Below are positions 1 to 5,736 of a stretch of 6,545 nucleotides of DNA, in pieces. The notes beneath the pieces are model-generated. The model had not been told where the DNA came from and did no database searches. It saw nothing but the letters and a program-made list of their open reading frames with translations. The stretch lies in NCBI RefSeq assembly GCF_946885855.1, contig NZ_CAMPHH010000194.1, positions 1-6,545 on the forward strand. Reading direction: 5' to 3'. This DNA is from an uncultured Actinotalea sp. (GTDB taxonomy: Bacteria; Actinomycetota; Actinomycetes; Actinomycetales; Cellulomonadaceae). The number at the start of each line of letters is the position of its first letter. Positions within the stretch are counted from its first letter, which is position 1. The translations under genes were made by a program, and so were the position numbers.

Positions 1-88
1 AGGGTGTCGGCGAAGTTGCGCAGCCCCCCACGCTCGCGGGCGGGGCGTCGGCGGGCTGCCGACGTCCGCCGGCGTCGTTCGGTTCCAC
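1..88 (-). CDS. possible 5' end of a downstream minus-strand gene, cut by the window edge
   Basis: A GTG at 88 (minus strand) is preceded by a GGGAGG-like ribosome binding site at 93-98, four bases from the start, and its frame stays open to the window edge. The visible 29 residues begin V-E-P-N-D-A-G-G and are rich in Ala, Pro and Gly, with no recognisable domain. About a fifth of the codons end in A or T, which is poorer than in the confident genes nearby. In mycobacteria the gene after glnR is mshD (mycothiol synthase), so an mshD N-terminus is a possibility, but nothing in this sequence shows it. It may equally be non-coding. Low certainty. Confidence 0.22.
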   Translation of the reverse strand, partial: MEPNDAGGRRQPADAPPASVGGCATSPTP

Positions 89-108
89 GGGACCTCCCAG
101 TCGCGACG

Positions 109-127
109 GCGCACGGCTCTCGTGCGC
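109..127 (-). terminator. perfect hairpin downstream of glnR, possible terminator
   Basis: A 7-base stem (GCGCACG pairing with CGTGCGC) encloses a 5-base loop, 27 bases past the glnR stop codon on the minus strand. No run of T follows, so it is not a classical intrinsic terminator. Hairpins lacking a T-tract are common at actinobacterial 3' ends and may act as weak terminators or as RNA-stabilising ends. The role is inferred from position and symmetry only. Confidence 0.35.
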
Positions 128-154
128 GGTCGGCAGTCGTCCGGATCGTTCGGT

Positions 155-910
155 TCAGGCCTCCGACGGCGACGCCGGCGAGGGGACGTCGTCGTTCTCC
201 GTCACGGAGGGGTGCGTCGCCGCCGCCTCCCCGCGTCGCGGCTGCGGGTCGAACCGGTAGCCGACGTTGCGCACGGTACCGATGAGCTGCTCGTACTCCG
301 GCCCGAGCTTGGCGCGCAGGCGGCGGACGTGCACGTCGACCGTCCTGGTGCCCCCGAAGTAGTCGTAGCCCCAGACCTCCTGGAGCAGCTGCGCGCGCGT
401 GAAGACCCGCCCAGGGTGCTGGGCGAGGTACTTGAGCAGCTCGAACTCCTTGTAGGTGAGGTCGAGCGGGCGCCCCCGCAGCCGCGCGGTGTAGCCGCCG
501 GCATCGATCGTGAGGTCGCCGCTGGAGATCTCCTCGACGGCGTCCGGGCCGTCGGCCGCGCCGCTGCGCTCGATCGCCAGGCGCAGCCGGGCCTCGACCT
601 CCGCGGGGGACGCGTCGGCGAGGAGGAAGTCGCTCGCGCCCCACTCGCCGGTCACGACGGTCAGCCCACCCTCGGTCAGGACCAGCACGAGGGGCACGGT
701 CAGACCGGTCGCCCGGAGCAGGCGGCACGTCGACCGGGCTGCCGCGAGGTCCCGGCGCGCGTCGAGCAGGAGGACGTCCGCCTCGGGCGCGTCGAGCAGG
801 GCCGAGGGCTCGACCGGCAGCACGCGGACGCGGTGCCCGAGCAGCCCGAGGGCCGGGAGCACCTGGGTGGAGCCCCCGGCGCTGGGTGTGAGCAGCAAGA
901 GATCCGCCAC
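155..910 (-). CDS. glnR: GlnR, orphan OmpR/PhoB-family nitrogen-response regulator
   Basis: This 251-residue DNA-binding protein matches actinobacterial GlnR, the global regulator of nitrogen assimilation genes such as glutamine synthetase and ammonium uptake. Residues 1-112 form a degenerate receiver domain. Asp50 is kept (LLLDARRDL), but the usual N-terminal acidic pair is replaced by a run of Leu, and no Lys is seen where the conserved receiver Lys normally lies (DFLLADASP). This fits the phosphorylation-independent receiver reported for GlnR. Residues 128-221 are a winged helix with the family-typical segments [19 protein letters not shown] and, at the recognition helix, [18 protein letters not shown]. 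The acidic, Pro/Ser-rich tail after 221 is variable in the family. The GTG at 910 is chosen over the ATG at 943 because AGGAGG lies 8 bases before it and it puts the conserved Asp at position 50. No partner histidine kinase gene is visible. Confidence 0.95.
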   Translation of the reverse strand: MADLLLLTPSAGGSTQVLPALGLLGHRVRVLPVEPSALLDAPEADVLLLDARRDLAAARSTCRLLRATGLTVPLVLVLTEGGLTVVTGEWGASDFLLADASPAEVEARLRLAIERSGAADGPDAVEEISSGDLTIDAGGYTARLRGRPLDLTYKEFELLKYLAQHPGRVFTRAQLLQEVWGYDYFGGTRTVDVHVRRLRAKLGPEYEQLIGTVRNVGYRFDPQPRRGEAAATHPSVTENDDVPSPASPSEA

Positions 911-918
911 CGGTGTTG

Positions 919-924
919 CCTCCT
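919..924 (-). promoter_or_regulatory. glnR ribosome binding site (fixes the GTG start)
   Basis: A perfect AGGAGG on the minus strand lies 8 bases upstream of the GTG at 910. It would sit inside the coding sequence if translation began at the in-frame ATG at 943, so it decides the start. It is the strongest Shine-Dalgarno sequence in the window. Confidence 0.85.
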
Positions 925-941
925 GGGTACGGCTGGGGCCC

Positions 942-947
942 ACGCTA
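942..947 (-). promoter_or_regulatory. candidate -10 box of glnR
   Basis: TAGCGT on the minus strand fits the actinobacterial TANNNT -10 pattern. It would start transcription near 935, giving a short leader that contains the AGGAGG. No convincing -35 element is seen in the GC-rich stretch upstream. This is a sequence match only. Confidence 0.35.
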
Positions 948-986
948 GCGCGCGCGGGCCGGGCGCGGTCCGCCCGCCCGCATGCC

Positions 987-1004
987 GGGGACCGGACGGT
1001 CCCC
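987..1004. repeat. 18-base palindrome in the glnR/membrane-protein intergenic region
   Basis: GGGGACCG and its exact reverse complement CGGTCCCC flank a 2-base centre (GA). It lies 77 bases upstream of the glnR start and 83 bases before the divergent gene at 1087. Its position and symmetry suit an operator for a dimeric regulator, or an RNA hairpin (6-bp stem with a 6-base loop) in the leader of either gene. It does not match the published GlnR box (GTnAC-n6-GaAAC). Confidence 0.4.
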
Positions 1005-1086
1005 GCACCACACGATCTGCCAGACTCTCGTGCGTGCCCGCCCGCCGTGTCCGCTCCGCCGCCGTGCGCCCGGGGTCGGTCCGCTG

Positions 1087-1821
1087 ATGGACGTCTCGAC
1101 GCGGGCGGTCCTCACCGCGGCCGCCGCCGCGGCCGTGGCGGCGGCGGCCTTCGTCGGGCAGCTGCCGCTGGTCGTCGTCGCGGGGCTCCTCACGCTCGCC
1201 CTGGCAGCCGGCTGGCCCCTGCTGCTGGACCTGCCCTACCCGGTGGGCTCCGGCGTCGTCATCGCGCTCGTCGGCCTCGGCTCCGTCCTGTCGGTGACGG
1301 TGCGCACGGGGGCGACGCTGCTGTGGCTGGTCCCGACCGTCGTGGCCCTGGGCGTGCTGCTCGCGTTCGTCGCCGAGCTGCTGCGGCAGGACGGGCGGCT
1401 GCGGCTCGTGGAGTCGGTGACCGGCACGGTGACCGGCGTCCTCGTCGTCTCGGCCGCGTCCGGCTGGGTCGCGGCGGTCCGCGCCCCCGGGGACACCGCG
1501 CTGGTCATCACCGGCGCCGCCGCGCTCGCCGTCTCCGCGGCGGTCTCGGCCGTGCACCTGGGCTCGCGGACGGGCGCCGTCGTCACCACGACGGCCGGGG
1601 TCCTCGCCGGGGCCGCCGTCGGCAGCGTCATGCCGGGTCTGTCGCTCGTGCCGGGGCTCGCGCTGGGCTTCGCCACGGGGCTCCTCGTGGCCGCGCTGCA
1701 CGTGCTCCTCGACGGGGTCGCGACGCTGCGCCGGGTCGGCGCCTCCGGGGCCGCGATCGTCCTGCCGGTCCTCGTCGGCGGGATCCTCGTCTACGTGGTC
1801 GGCCGGGTCCTGGTCGGCTGA
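1087..1821 (+). CDS. multi-span membrane protein of unknown function
   Basis: This 244-residue protein is almost entirely hydrophobic and I do not recognise its family. By eye about eight membrane spans can be placed: roughly residues 7-22, 25-47, 54-70, 76-98, 112-131, 138-155, 164-206 (probably two) and 220-240. The main soluble segment is a charged loop at about 98-110 ([13 protein letters not shown]). No catalytic motif, nucleotide-binding site or transporter signature is visible. The ATG at 1087 is chosen because it sits just before the first span; an in-frame extension back to 982 would add an Arg/Pro-rich stretch that looks non-coding. No strong ribosome binding site precedes it. It is divergent from glnR and convergent with the DsrE-family gene, so it is probably transcribed alone. 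The two gene halves are not obviously repeats of each other. Confidence 0.82.
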   Translation: MDVSTRAVLTAAAAAAVAAAAFVGQLPLVVVAGLLTLALAAGWPLLLDLPYPVGSGVVIALVGLGSVLSVTVRTGATLLWLVPTVVALGVLLAFVAELLRQDGRLRLVESVTGTVTGVLVVSAASGWVAAVRAPGDTALVITGAAALAVSAAVSAVHLGSRTGAVVTTTAGVLAGAAVGSVMPGLSLVPGLALGFATGLLVAALHVLLDGVATLRRVGASGAAIVLPVLVGGILVYVVGRVLVG

Positions 1822-1835
1822 CCGGCGCGGTGCTC

Positions 1836-1847
1836 CGTCGGCCGACG
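1836..1847. repeat. 12-base palindrome between convergent genes
   Basis: CGTCGGCCGACG is a perfect palindrome lying in the 29-base gap between the stop of the membrane protein (1821) and the stop of the DsrE-family gene (1851). As RNA it could form only a 4-bp stem with a 4-base loop, and no T-run flanks it. A bidirectional terminator is suggested by position but is weak. Confidence 0.25.
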
Positions 1848-1850
1848 CCC

Positions 1851-2258
1851 TCAGTACACGAGTGCCTGCGCCCCGGGCCGCAGCGACTCCTCCACGAACG
1901 TCGCGGCCCCCGCGACGCGGACGCCCGCCAGGACGTCGTCGGCCGTGATGCCCCGCCGCAGCGCGCACTGCGTGCACACGGTGACCGTCCCGCCGGCCAG
2001 CACCACCTCGAGCAGGTCCGCCGCCGGCGTGGCGTGCTCCAGGTGCAGGTCCGCGGCCCGGCCGGGCACCGCCAGCCACGCCGCCTCGCCGGTGAGCCAC
2101 AGGCTGACCTCGGCCCCGGCGGCGACAGCCGCGGCGCTGACCGTGAGCGCCTGGTTGCAGGCCTCCGGCCGGTCGGCGCCCGACGTCGTCTTGACGACGA
2201 GCGCGCGCGGAGCGTCCGCCGTCCGGCCGGGCTGAGAGGGCGTCGGGGCGGTCGGCAT
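1851..2258 (-). CDS. DsrE-family sulfur-relay-like protein
   Basis: This 135-residue cytoplasmic protein has a DsrE/DsrF-like fold pattern. A first beta strand (RALVVKTTSGAD, 18-29) leads to a helix carrying Cys34, then a second strand and turn (AEVSLWLTGEAAWL, 49-62). A third strand ends in the Cys-x-x-Cys motif C95-T-Q-C98, followed by ALRRGI and a C-terminal segment with FVEES. DsrE-type proteins carry persulfide sulfur on a conserved Cys in sulfur relay, or act as small subunits of unknown role. C95 and C98 are the likely reactive residues, though the specific acceptor is unknown. The first 16 residues are Pro/Thr-rich and probably disordered. The ATG at 2258 is chosen because a TACAGT box ends six bases before it and no Shine-Dalgarno sequence is present, which suits leaderless expression. 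It is divergent from the 2290 gene. Confidence 0.85.
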   Translation of the reverse strand: MPTAPTPSQPGRTADAPRALVVKTTSGADRPEACNQALTVSAAAVAAGAEVSLWLTGEAAWLAVPGRAADLHLEHATPAADLLEVVLAGGTVTVCTQCALRRGITADDVLAGVRVAGAATFVEESLRPGAQALVY

Positions 2259-2264
2259 GGCCGC

Positions 2265-2270
2265 ACTGTA
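2265..2270 (-). promoter_or_regulatory. leaderless promoter -10 box of the DsrE-family gene
   Basis: TACAGT on the minus strand is followed by six bases (GCGGCC) and then the ATG at 2258. This is the spacing at which transcription starts on the A of ATG, a common actinobacterial leaderless arrangement. No Shine-Dalgarno sequence is present and no clear -35 box is seen. Confidence 0.6.
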
Positions 2271-2277
2271 CGCACCG

Positions 2278-2283
2278 TAGGAT
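2278..2283 (+). promoter_or_regulatory. leaderless promoter -10 box of the 35-residue membrane protein gene
   Basis: TAGGAT is followed by six bases (TGCCCC) and then the ATG at 2290, the mirror image of the arrangement on the opposite strand. The two -10 boxes are only 7 bases apart, so the two promoters must overlap in RNA polymerase footprint. No ribosome binding site precedes the ATG, and no -35 box is evident. Confidence 0.6.
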
Positions 2284-2289
2284 TGCCCC

Positions 2290-2397
2290 ATGGAGGCCCT
2301 GGAGATCTTCTTCATCGGACTGCTGGTCGCGGCCTCGGCGGCGATCGGCTGGTTCTCGCTCTACGTCGTCTACAAGCTGTACAAGGGACAGCGCTGA
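2290..2397 (+). CDS. 35-residue single-span membrane protein
   Basis: The frame begins M-E-A-L-E-I-F-F and ends Y-K-L-Y-K-G-Q-R before TGA. Residues about 6-28 are one hydrophobic, aromatic-rich helix (IFFIGLLVAAS followed by AAIGWFSLYVVY). The N-terminus carries two Glu and the C-terminus carries Lys29, Lys32 and Arg35, so the positive-inside rule predicts a cytoplasmic C-terminus. It fills exactly the space between a leaderless promoter and the nitrobindin-like gene: its TGA is directly followed by that gene's GTG, and its last codons contain that gene's ribosome binding site. Codon third positions are almost all G or C, as in the neighbours. I do not recognise a named family. A role as a translational leader for the next gene, a membrane anchor or partner for a neighbour product, or both, is inference. 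Confidence 0.78.
   Translation: MEALEIFFIGLLVAASAAIGWFSLYVVYKLYKGQR
2383..2388 (+). promoter_or_regulatory. ribosome binding site of the nitrobindin-like gene, inside the preceding small gene
   Basis: AAGGGA lies nine bases before the GTG at 2398 and within the Tyr-Lys-Gly codons of the 35-residue protein. Ribosomes finishing the small gene therefore cover the next start, which supports translational coupling. Confidence 0.6.
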
Positions 2398-2937
2398 GTG
2401 TTCACGATCCCCGAGGGGCTCGCCCCTGAGGTCTACCCGCTCGCCTGGCTCGTGGGACGGTGGCGCGGCACCGGCACGGTCGCGTACCCGAACATCCCCG
2501 AGACGGCCGTCGAGCAGGAGGTCCACGTCGACCACGACGGCGGGCCGTACCTGCGGTGGACCGTGACGACGTGGATCACCCCGGTTCCGGGCGCCGCCGA
2601 CGTCGACGGTGGCAAGCGCGTCTGGGCGACCGAGACCGGGTACTGGCGGGTGCCGCCCGAGCGCCCCGCCGACCTGCCGCAGGACCGGTACCCGGTGGAG
2701 CTGCTCCTCGCGGACCCCGCCGGGCACCTCACCCTCTACGCCGGCGTGTCCGGCAACGGCCGCATCGACCTCGCGAGCGACCTCATCGCCCGCACCCCCG
2801 ACGCCGCCGAGGTGGGCGCCGCGACGCGGCTGCTCGGCCTCGTCCACGGCGAGCTCATGTGGACCTGGGACATCGCCGCGTTCGGCGAGCCCCTGCAGTC
2901 CTACGCCTCGGCACGCCTCAGCCGCGTGCCGGACTGA
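2398..2937 (+). CDS. nitrobindin-like (FABP-fold) beta-barrel protein lacking the proximal heme histidine
   Basis: This 179-residue cytoplasmic protein belongs to the nitrobindin/FABP-like family (THAP4 heme-binding-domain type; the Mycobacterium tuberculosis member is Rv0813c). The hallmark first strand, L18-V-G-R-W-R-G-T-G-T, keeps the GxWxGxG pattern. It is followed by YP, by the strand pair EVHVDHDGGPYLRWT, by WATETGYWRV (about residues 76-85), and by a C-terminal barrel strand ending in ARLSRV. True ferric nitrobindins bind heme through a His in the C-terminal segment (QPLQxHLxA in Rv0813c) and can isomerise peroxynitrite. Here the aligned residue is Tyr169 (EPLQSYASARLSR). Standard heme ligation, and with it peroxynitrite chemistry, is therefore doubtful, and it may instead bind another hydrophobic ligand. 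The GTG start abuts the small upstream gene and is preceded by AAGGGA. Family assignment is firm; the biochemical role is not. Confidence 0.9.
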   Translation: MFTIPEGLAPEVYPLAWLVGRWRGTGTVAYPNIPETAVEQEVHVDHDGGPYLRWTVTTWITPVPGAADVDGGKRVWATETGYWRVPPERPADLPQDRYPVELLLADPAGHLTLYAGVSGNGRIDLASDLIARTPDAAEVGAATRLLGLVHGELMWTWDIAAFGEPLQSYASARLSRVPD

Positions 2938-2952
2938 GGCAGGTCCCCCGAC

Positions 2953-2958
2953 GGAAGG
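2953..2958 (+). promoter_or_regulatory. ribosome binding site for the ygfZ-like gene
   Basis: GGAAGG lies seven bases before the GTG at 2966. It supports this start over the much longer frame that runs back through the preceding gene, and over the out-of-frame GTG at 2961. Confidence 0.6.
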
Positions 2959-2965
2959 CGGTGCC

Positions 2966-4156
2966 GTGACGGCCCCGGACGACCAGACGACCACTCCCGC
3001 CGACGACGCCACGGCCGGTTCCGGCGCAGCCGTCGCCCCGCCCCGTCCGCCGAGCCCGCTGCTGTCCCGGCGCGGCGCCGTCGCCGCGACCGGCCCGGAC
3101 GACGGCGTCGCCTGGCACTACGGCGACCCGACGGCCGAGCAGCGCGCCCTGGCCCGCGGCGCCGCCGTCGTCGACCAGTCCCACCTCGGCGTGGTCACGG
3201 TGACCGGTCCGGACCGCCTGTCCTGGCTGCACAGCATCACCTCCCAGCAGCTCATCGACCTGCCGCCGCGCACGTCCACCGAGACGCTGGTCCTCAGCCC
3301 GCACGGGCACGTCGAGCACGTCGCGGGCGTCGTCGACGACGGCGCGACGACCTGGCTCGTCACCGAGACCGCCCCCGCGCTCGCGGCGTGGCTGGACCGG
3401 ATGCGGTTCATGATGCGCGTCGAGGTCGCCGACGTCACCGCGGAGTGGGCGGCGGTCGGCGAGCCGGTCGACGCGGAGGGAGCGGACGGGGAGCCGGTGA
3501 CCTGGCGCGACCCCTGGCCGCGCACCCTCGCCGGCGGCACGCGCTACGGCCCCGCCGACGACGAGCACCCCGGAGCCGAGCGGGCCTGGCGCCTCGTGCT
3601 CGTCCCGCGCTCGGAGCTCGCGGCAGCGGTCGCGGCGCGCGAGGCGGCGGGGTGGCGGCTCGCCGGCACCTGGGCGACCGAGGCCCTGCGCGTGGAGGCC
3701 TACCGGCCGCGTTCCAGCCACGAGGTGGACCACCGCGCGATCCCGCACGAGCTCGACTGGCTGCGCACGGCCGTGCACCTGCACAAGGGCTGCTACCGCG
3801 GTCAGGAGACCATCGCGCGGGTGCACAACCTGGGCCGGCCACCGCGCCGCCTCGTCCTGCTCCACCTCGACGGCTCGGGCCACCTCCTGCCGGAGGTCGG
3901 GGCCGAGGTCTTGCTCGGCGGGCGGGCGGTCGGGGTCGTCACGAGCGTGGCCCGGCACCACGAGCTCGGCCCGGTCGCGCTCGCGGTGGTCAAGCGCAGC
4001 GCGGACGCGAGCGCCGAGGTCGTCGTGGCGTGCGAGGGCGGGGACGTGTCCGCCACGCAGGAGGTCGTCGTGCCCGGCGAGGGCGTGTCCGTCGACCGGC
4101 CGGCGCCGCGCGGCGAGGTCGCCCGCGGGCTGGGCGGGCCGCGCGGGATGCTCTGA
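2966..4156 (+). CDS. ygfZ: YgfZ/CAF17-type folate-binding iron-sulfur cluster maintenance protein
   Basis: This 396-residue protein resembles the glycine-cleavage T-protein (GcvT) but carries the YgfZ signature K274-G-C-Y-R-G-Q-E281, with Cys276 matching the functionally important Cys of E. coli YgfZ. Family members bind tetrahydrofolate and help assemble or repair [4Fe-4S] clusters in enzymes such as MiaB. The N-terminal GcvT-like domain starts near residue 50 (WHYGDPTAEQRALARGAAVVD) and includes WLHSITSQQ at about 87-95. The signature is followed by ETIARVHNLGRPPRRLVLL, and a C-terminal beta-barrel closes the protein (VGVVTSVARHHELGPVALAVVKR). The first 35 or so residues are Thr/Ala/Pro-rich, probably disordered, and longer than in enterobacterial YgfZ. 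It lies 28 bases after the nitrobindin-like gene and was probably co-transcribed with it. In mycobacteria a similar T-protein-like gene (Rv0811c) also lies near the nitrobindin gene. Confidence 0.92.
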   Translation: MTAPDDQTTTPADDATAGSGAAVAPPRPPSPLLSRRGAVAATGPDDGVAWHYGDPTAEQRALARGAAVVDQSHLGVVTVTGPDRLSWLHSITSQQLIDLPPRTSTETLVLSPHGHVEHVAGVVDDGATTWLVTETAPALAAWLDRMRFMMRVEVADVTAEWAAVGEPVDAEGADGEPVTWRDPWPRTLAGGTRYGPADDEHPGAERAWRLVLVPRSELAAAVAAREAAGWRLAGTWATEALRVEAYRPRSSHEVDHRAIPHELDWLRTAVHLHKGCYRGQETIARVHNLGRPPRRLVLLHLDGSGHLLPEVGAEVLLGGRAVGVVTSVARHHELGPVALAVVKRSADASAEVVVACEGGDVSATQEVVVPGEGVSVDRPAPRGEVARGLGGPRGML

Positions 4157-4185
4157 GCCCGCTCGCGACACGGCCGGTCGCCCGC

Positions 4186-4190
4186 GAGGA
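4186..4190 (+). promoter_or_regulatory. ribosome binding site for the FUSC-like gene
   Basis: GAGGA lies seven bases before the GTG at 4198 and supports that start; the same frame is open much further upstream only as a shadow of ygfZ. Confidence 0.55.
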
Positions 4191-4197
4191 TGACCAC

Positions 4198-5331
4198 GTG
4201 ACACCCGCTGCGGCCCGCGGCCGGCCCCGCGGTCGACCTCGTGCTGTGCCGCGGGCCGTGCGGGTGCTGGTGCGCTCGCGGCTTCGCCAGGGCGCGGGCC
4301 GGGTGCGCCGGGCCCTCGTGCCCGTGCTCGTGGCGAGCGCCGCGGCGGCGGCCGCGTGGGCGATCGCGGTCCACGTCCTGGGCCACACCAACCCGTTCTT
4401 CGCCCCGGTGTCCGCCTGGGTGGCGCTCGGTTTCAGCGTCGACCGGCAGCCCCGGCGGGTCGCCGAGCTGGCGGCCGGCGTCGCCGTCGGCGTGCTGCTC
4501 GGCGACGCGCTCGTCGGGCTCATCGGCTCCGGCGCCTGGCAGGTGGGGGTGGTGCTCGCGCTCGCGGCGTTCGTCGCGCGCCTCATCGACCGCGGCGTCC
4601 TGCTGACGACGCAGGCGGGGGTCCAGGCGATCGTCATCGTCGCGCTGCCGGCCGCGCAGGCCGGCTCGCCGCTCGGGCGCTGGGTGGACGCGCTCGTCGG
4701 CGGCGGGATCGCGCTGGCCGTCACCGCCCTGTGGCCGCAGGACCCGCGCCGGCGGGTCCGCGGCCTCGCGGAGGAGGGGCTCGAGGAGGTCGCGCAGGTC
4801 TTGCGGGAGCTCGGCCGGGGACTGCTGGCCGTCGACGACGAGACCGTCGAGGACGCCCTCGTCCGCGGCCGCGCCTCGCAACCCGCCCTGGACCAGTGGC
4901 GCTCGGTCGCCGCGGACGCCCGGGCGAGCGCCCGCGTCTCCCCGGCCCACCGGCGTCACCGCGGCGAGCTCCTGGACCTGGAAGGTGCCGCCGTCCGCGC
5001 GGACCGGGCCATGCGCAACGCCCGCGTGCTCGTCCGGCGCTGCCGCCCGCTGCTCGAGGGCGACCACGACCTCACCGAGCTGGGCGACCTGGTCACCGAG
5101 CTCGCCGAGGCGGCGACCGACCTCGCCACCGCCGTCGGCGGCGGTGCGAGCCCGACGGCGGCGCGGGACCGGCTGCACGCCGTCGCCGAGCGGGCCGACC
5201 CTCGCGCCCTCTCGCCCGACGACTGGCACGTCCAGGGCGTCGTGCTGCTCGTGCGGTCGGTCGTCGTCGACCTGCTCGAGACCGCGGGGGTGGCGCCGGG
5301 CGACGCGCGTTCGCACCTGCCGGAGCTCTGA
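4198..5331 (+). CDS. FUSC-type (aromatic acid exporter-like) membrane protein
   Basis: This 377-residue protein has two parts. After an Arg-rich N-terminus (residues 1-38) come about five or six membrane segments: 38-60, 67-81, 88-110, 113-130, 136-154 and 162-179. The loop N65-P-F-F-A-P-V-S-A-W resembles the conserved entry motif of FUSC/ArAE family transporters, and the following DRQPRRVAELAAGVAVGVLLGDAL fits the family's arginine turn and glycine-rich second helix. Residues 185-377 form a charged, mostly helical cytoplasmic domain, as in FUSC-like proteins with one membrane half. Known relatives export aromatic carboxylic acids or related compounds, but the substrate here cannot be read from the sequence. 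It lies 41 bases after ygfZ on the same strand. The GTG start has GAGGA seven bases upstream, and an alternative start a little downstream is possible because the first 20 residues are low-complexity. Confidence 0.85.
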   Translation: MTPAAARGRPRGRPRAVPRAVRVLVRSRLRQGAGRVRRALVPVLVASAAAAAAWAIAVHVLGHTNPFFAPVSAWVALGFSVDRQPRRVAELAAGVAVGVLLGDALVGLIGSGAWQVGVVLALAAFVARLIDRGVLLTTQAGVQAIVIVALPAAQAGSPLGRWVDALVGGGIALAVTALWPQDPRRRVRGLAEEGLEEVAQVLRELGRGLLAVDDETVEDALVRGRASQPALDQWRSVAADARASARVSPAHRRHRGELLDLEGAAVRADRAMRNARVLVRRCRPLLEGDHDLTELGDLVTELAEAATDLATAVGGGASPTAARDRLHAVAERADPRALSPDDWHVQGVVLLVRSVVVDLLETAGVAPGDARSHLPEL

Positions 5332-5400
5332 CCCCGGTCCGGCACGGTCCCGTCGCGGTGCGCGGGAGGGCGTCTGCAGCGGCGGCTCAGCCGTGTTGCG

Positions 5401-5406
5401 TACGCT
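5401..5406 (+). promoter_or_regulatory. leaderless promoter -10 box of the DUF2516 gene
   Basis: TACGCT is followed by GCGGCC and then the GTG at 5413, the same six-base spacer as at the DsrE-family gene. No Shine-Dalgarno sequence lies before the GTG. It suggests that the DUF2516 and asparaginase genes have their own promoter within the 81-base gap after the FUSC-like gene. The -35 region is not recognisable. Confidence 0.55.
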
Positions 5407-5412
5407 GCGGCC

Positions 5413-5736
5413 GTGAGCTTCCTCGCCTCGGCCCAGGCCCTCGTGTTCTTCGCGCTGTCCGCGCTGGTCCTCGGCATGTGCGTGTACGCGGTGGTCGACG
5501 CGGCGCGTCGACCGGCCGGCGCGTTCACCGCGGCCGGCAAGCGGACCAAGAACTTCTGGCTGATCGTGCTCGGCATCGCGGCGGCGGTGGCGTTCGCCTC
5601 GCTCGGCGGGATCGGCTTCCTCGCGATCATCGCTGCCGTCGCCGCCGGGGTGTACCTCGCCGACGTCAAGCCCGCCATCACCCCGTACTCGGGGCGCGGC
5701 GGGTCCGGCGGCAGCGGCCCGCGCGGCGGCTGGTGA
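5413..5736 (+). CDS. DUF2516 family small membrane protein
   Basis: This 107-residue protein matches the actinobacterial DUF2516 family. A first span (about residues 5-29) leads into YAVVDAARRPAGAFTAAGKR, followed by TKNFWLIVLGIA, two further hydrophobic stretches (48-66 and 67-83), and the closing YLADVKPAI (81-89). The Gly/Ser/Arg-rich tail from 92 is probably disordered. The Asp-Ala-x-Arg-Arg and Lys-x-x-Lys-x-Trp elements are typical of the family, whose function is not established. The GTG start is chosen because a -10-like TACGCT ends six bases before it. Its TGA overlaps the GTG of the asparaginase gene, so the two are probably translated together. Confidence 0.9.
   Translation: MSFLASAQALVFFALSALVLGMCVYAVVDAARRPAGAFTAAGKRTKNFWLIVLGIAAAVAFASLGGIGFLAIIAAVAAGVYLADVKPAITPYSGRGGSGGSGPRGGW

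Noticed and set aside
4..285. A 93-codon plus-strand frame at the left edge
   Set aside because: It is Arg-rich with scattered third-position A/T and overlaps the 3' end of glnR; it has neither a ribosome binding site nor protein-like character.
510..2429. A 639-codon open frame on the plus strand
   Set aside because: Its composition is Arg/Ala-rich low complexity, and it overlaps confidently identified genes on both strands.
700..3012. A 770-codon open frame on the minus strand
   Set aside because: It runs antisense or in shifted frame across glnR, the membrane protein, the DsrE gene and the nitrobindin gene. Its product is Arg/Gly/Asp-rich with no domain; long shadow frames are expected at this GC content.
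5332..5412. Possible terminator between the FUSC-like and DUF2516 genes
   Set aside because: Only a 4-bp CGGC/GCCG stem with a 3-base loop and a weak GCAC/GTGC pairing are visible, with no T-run; this is not distinguishable from background at this GC content.
5332..5412. GlnR-binding box upstream of DUF2516/asparaginase
   Set aside because: I looked for GTnAC-n6-GaAAC by eye and found no match, so direct GlnR control cannot be claimed.
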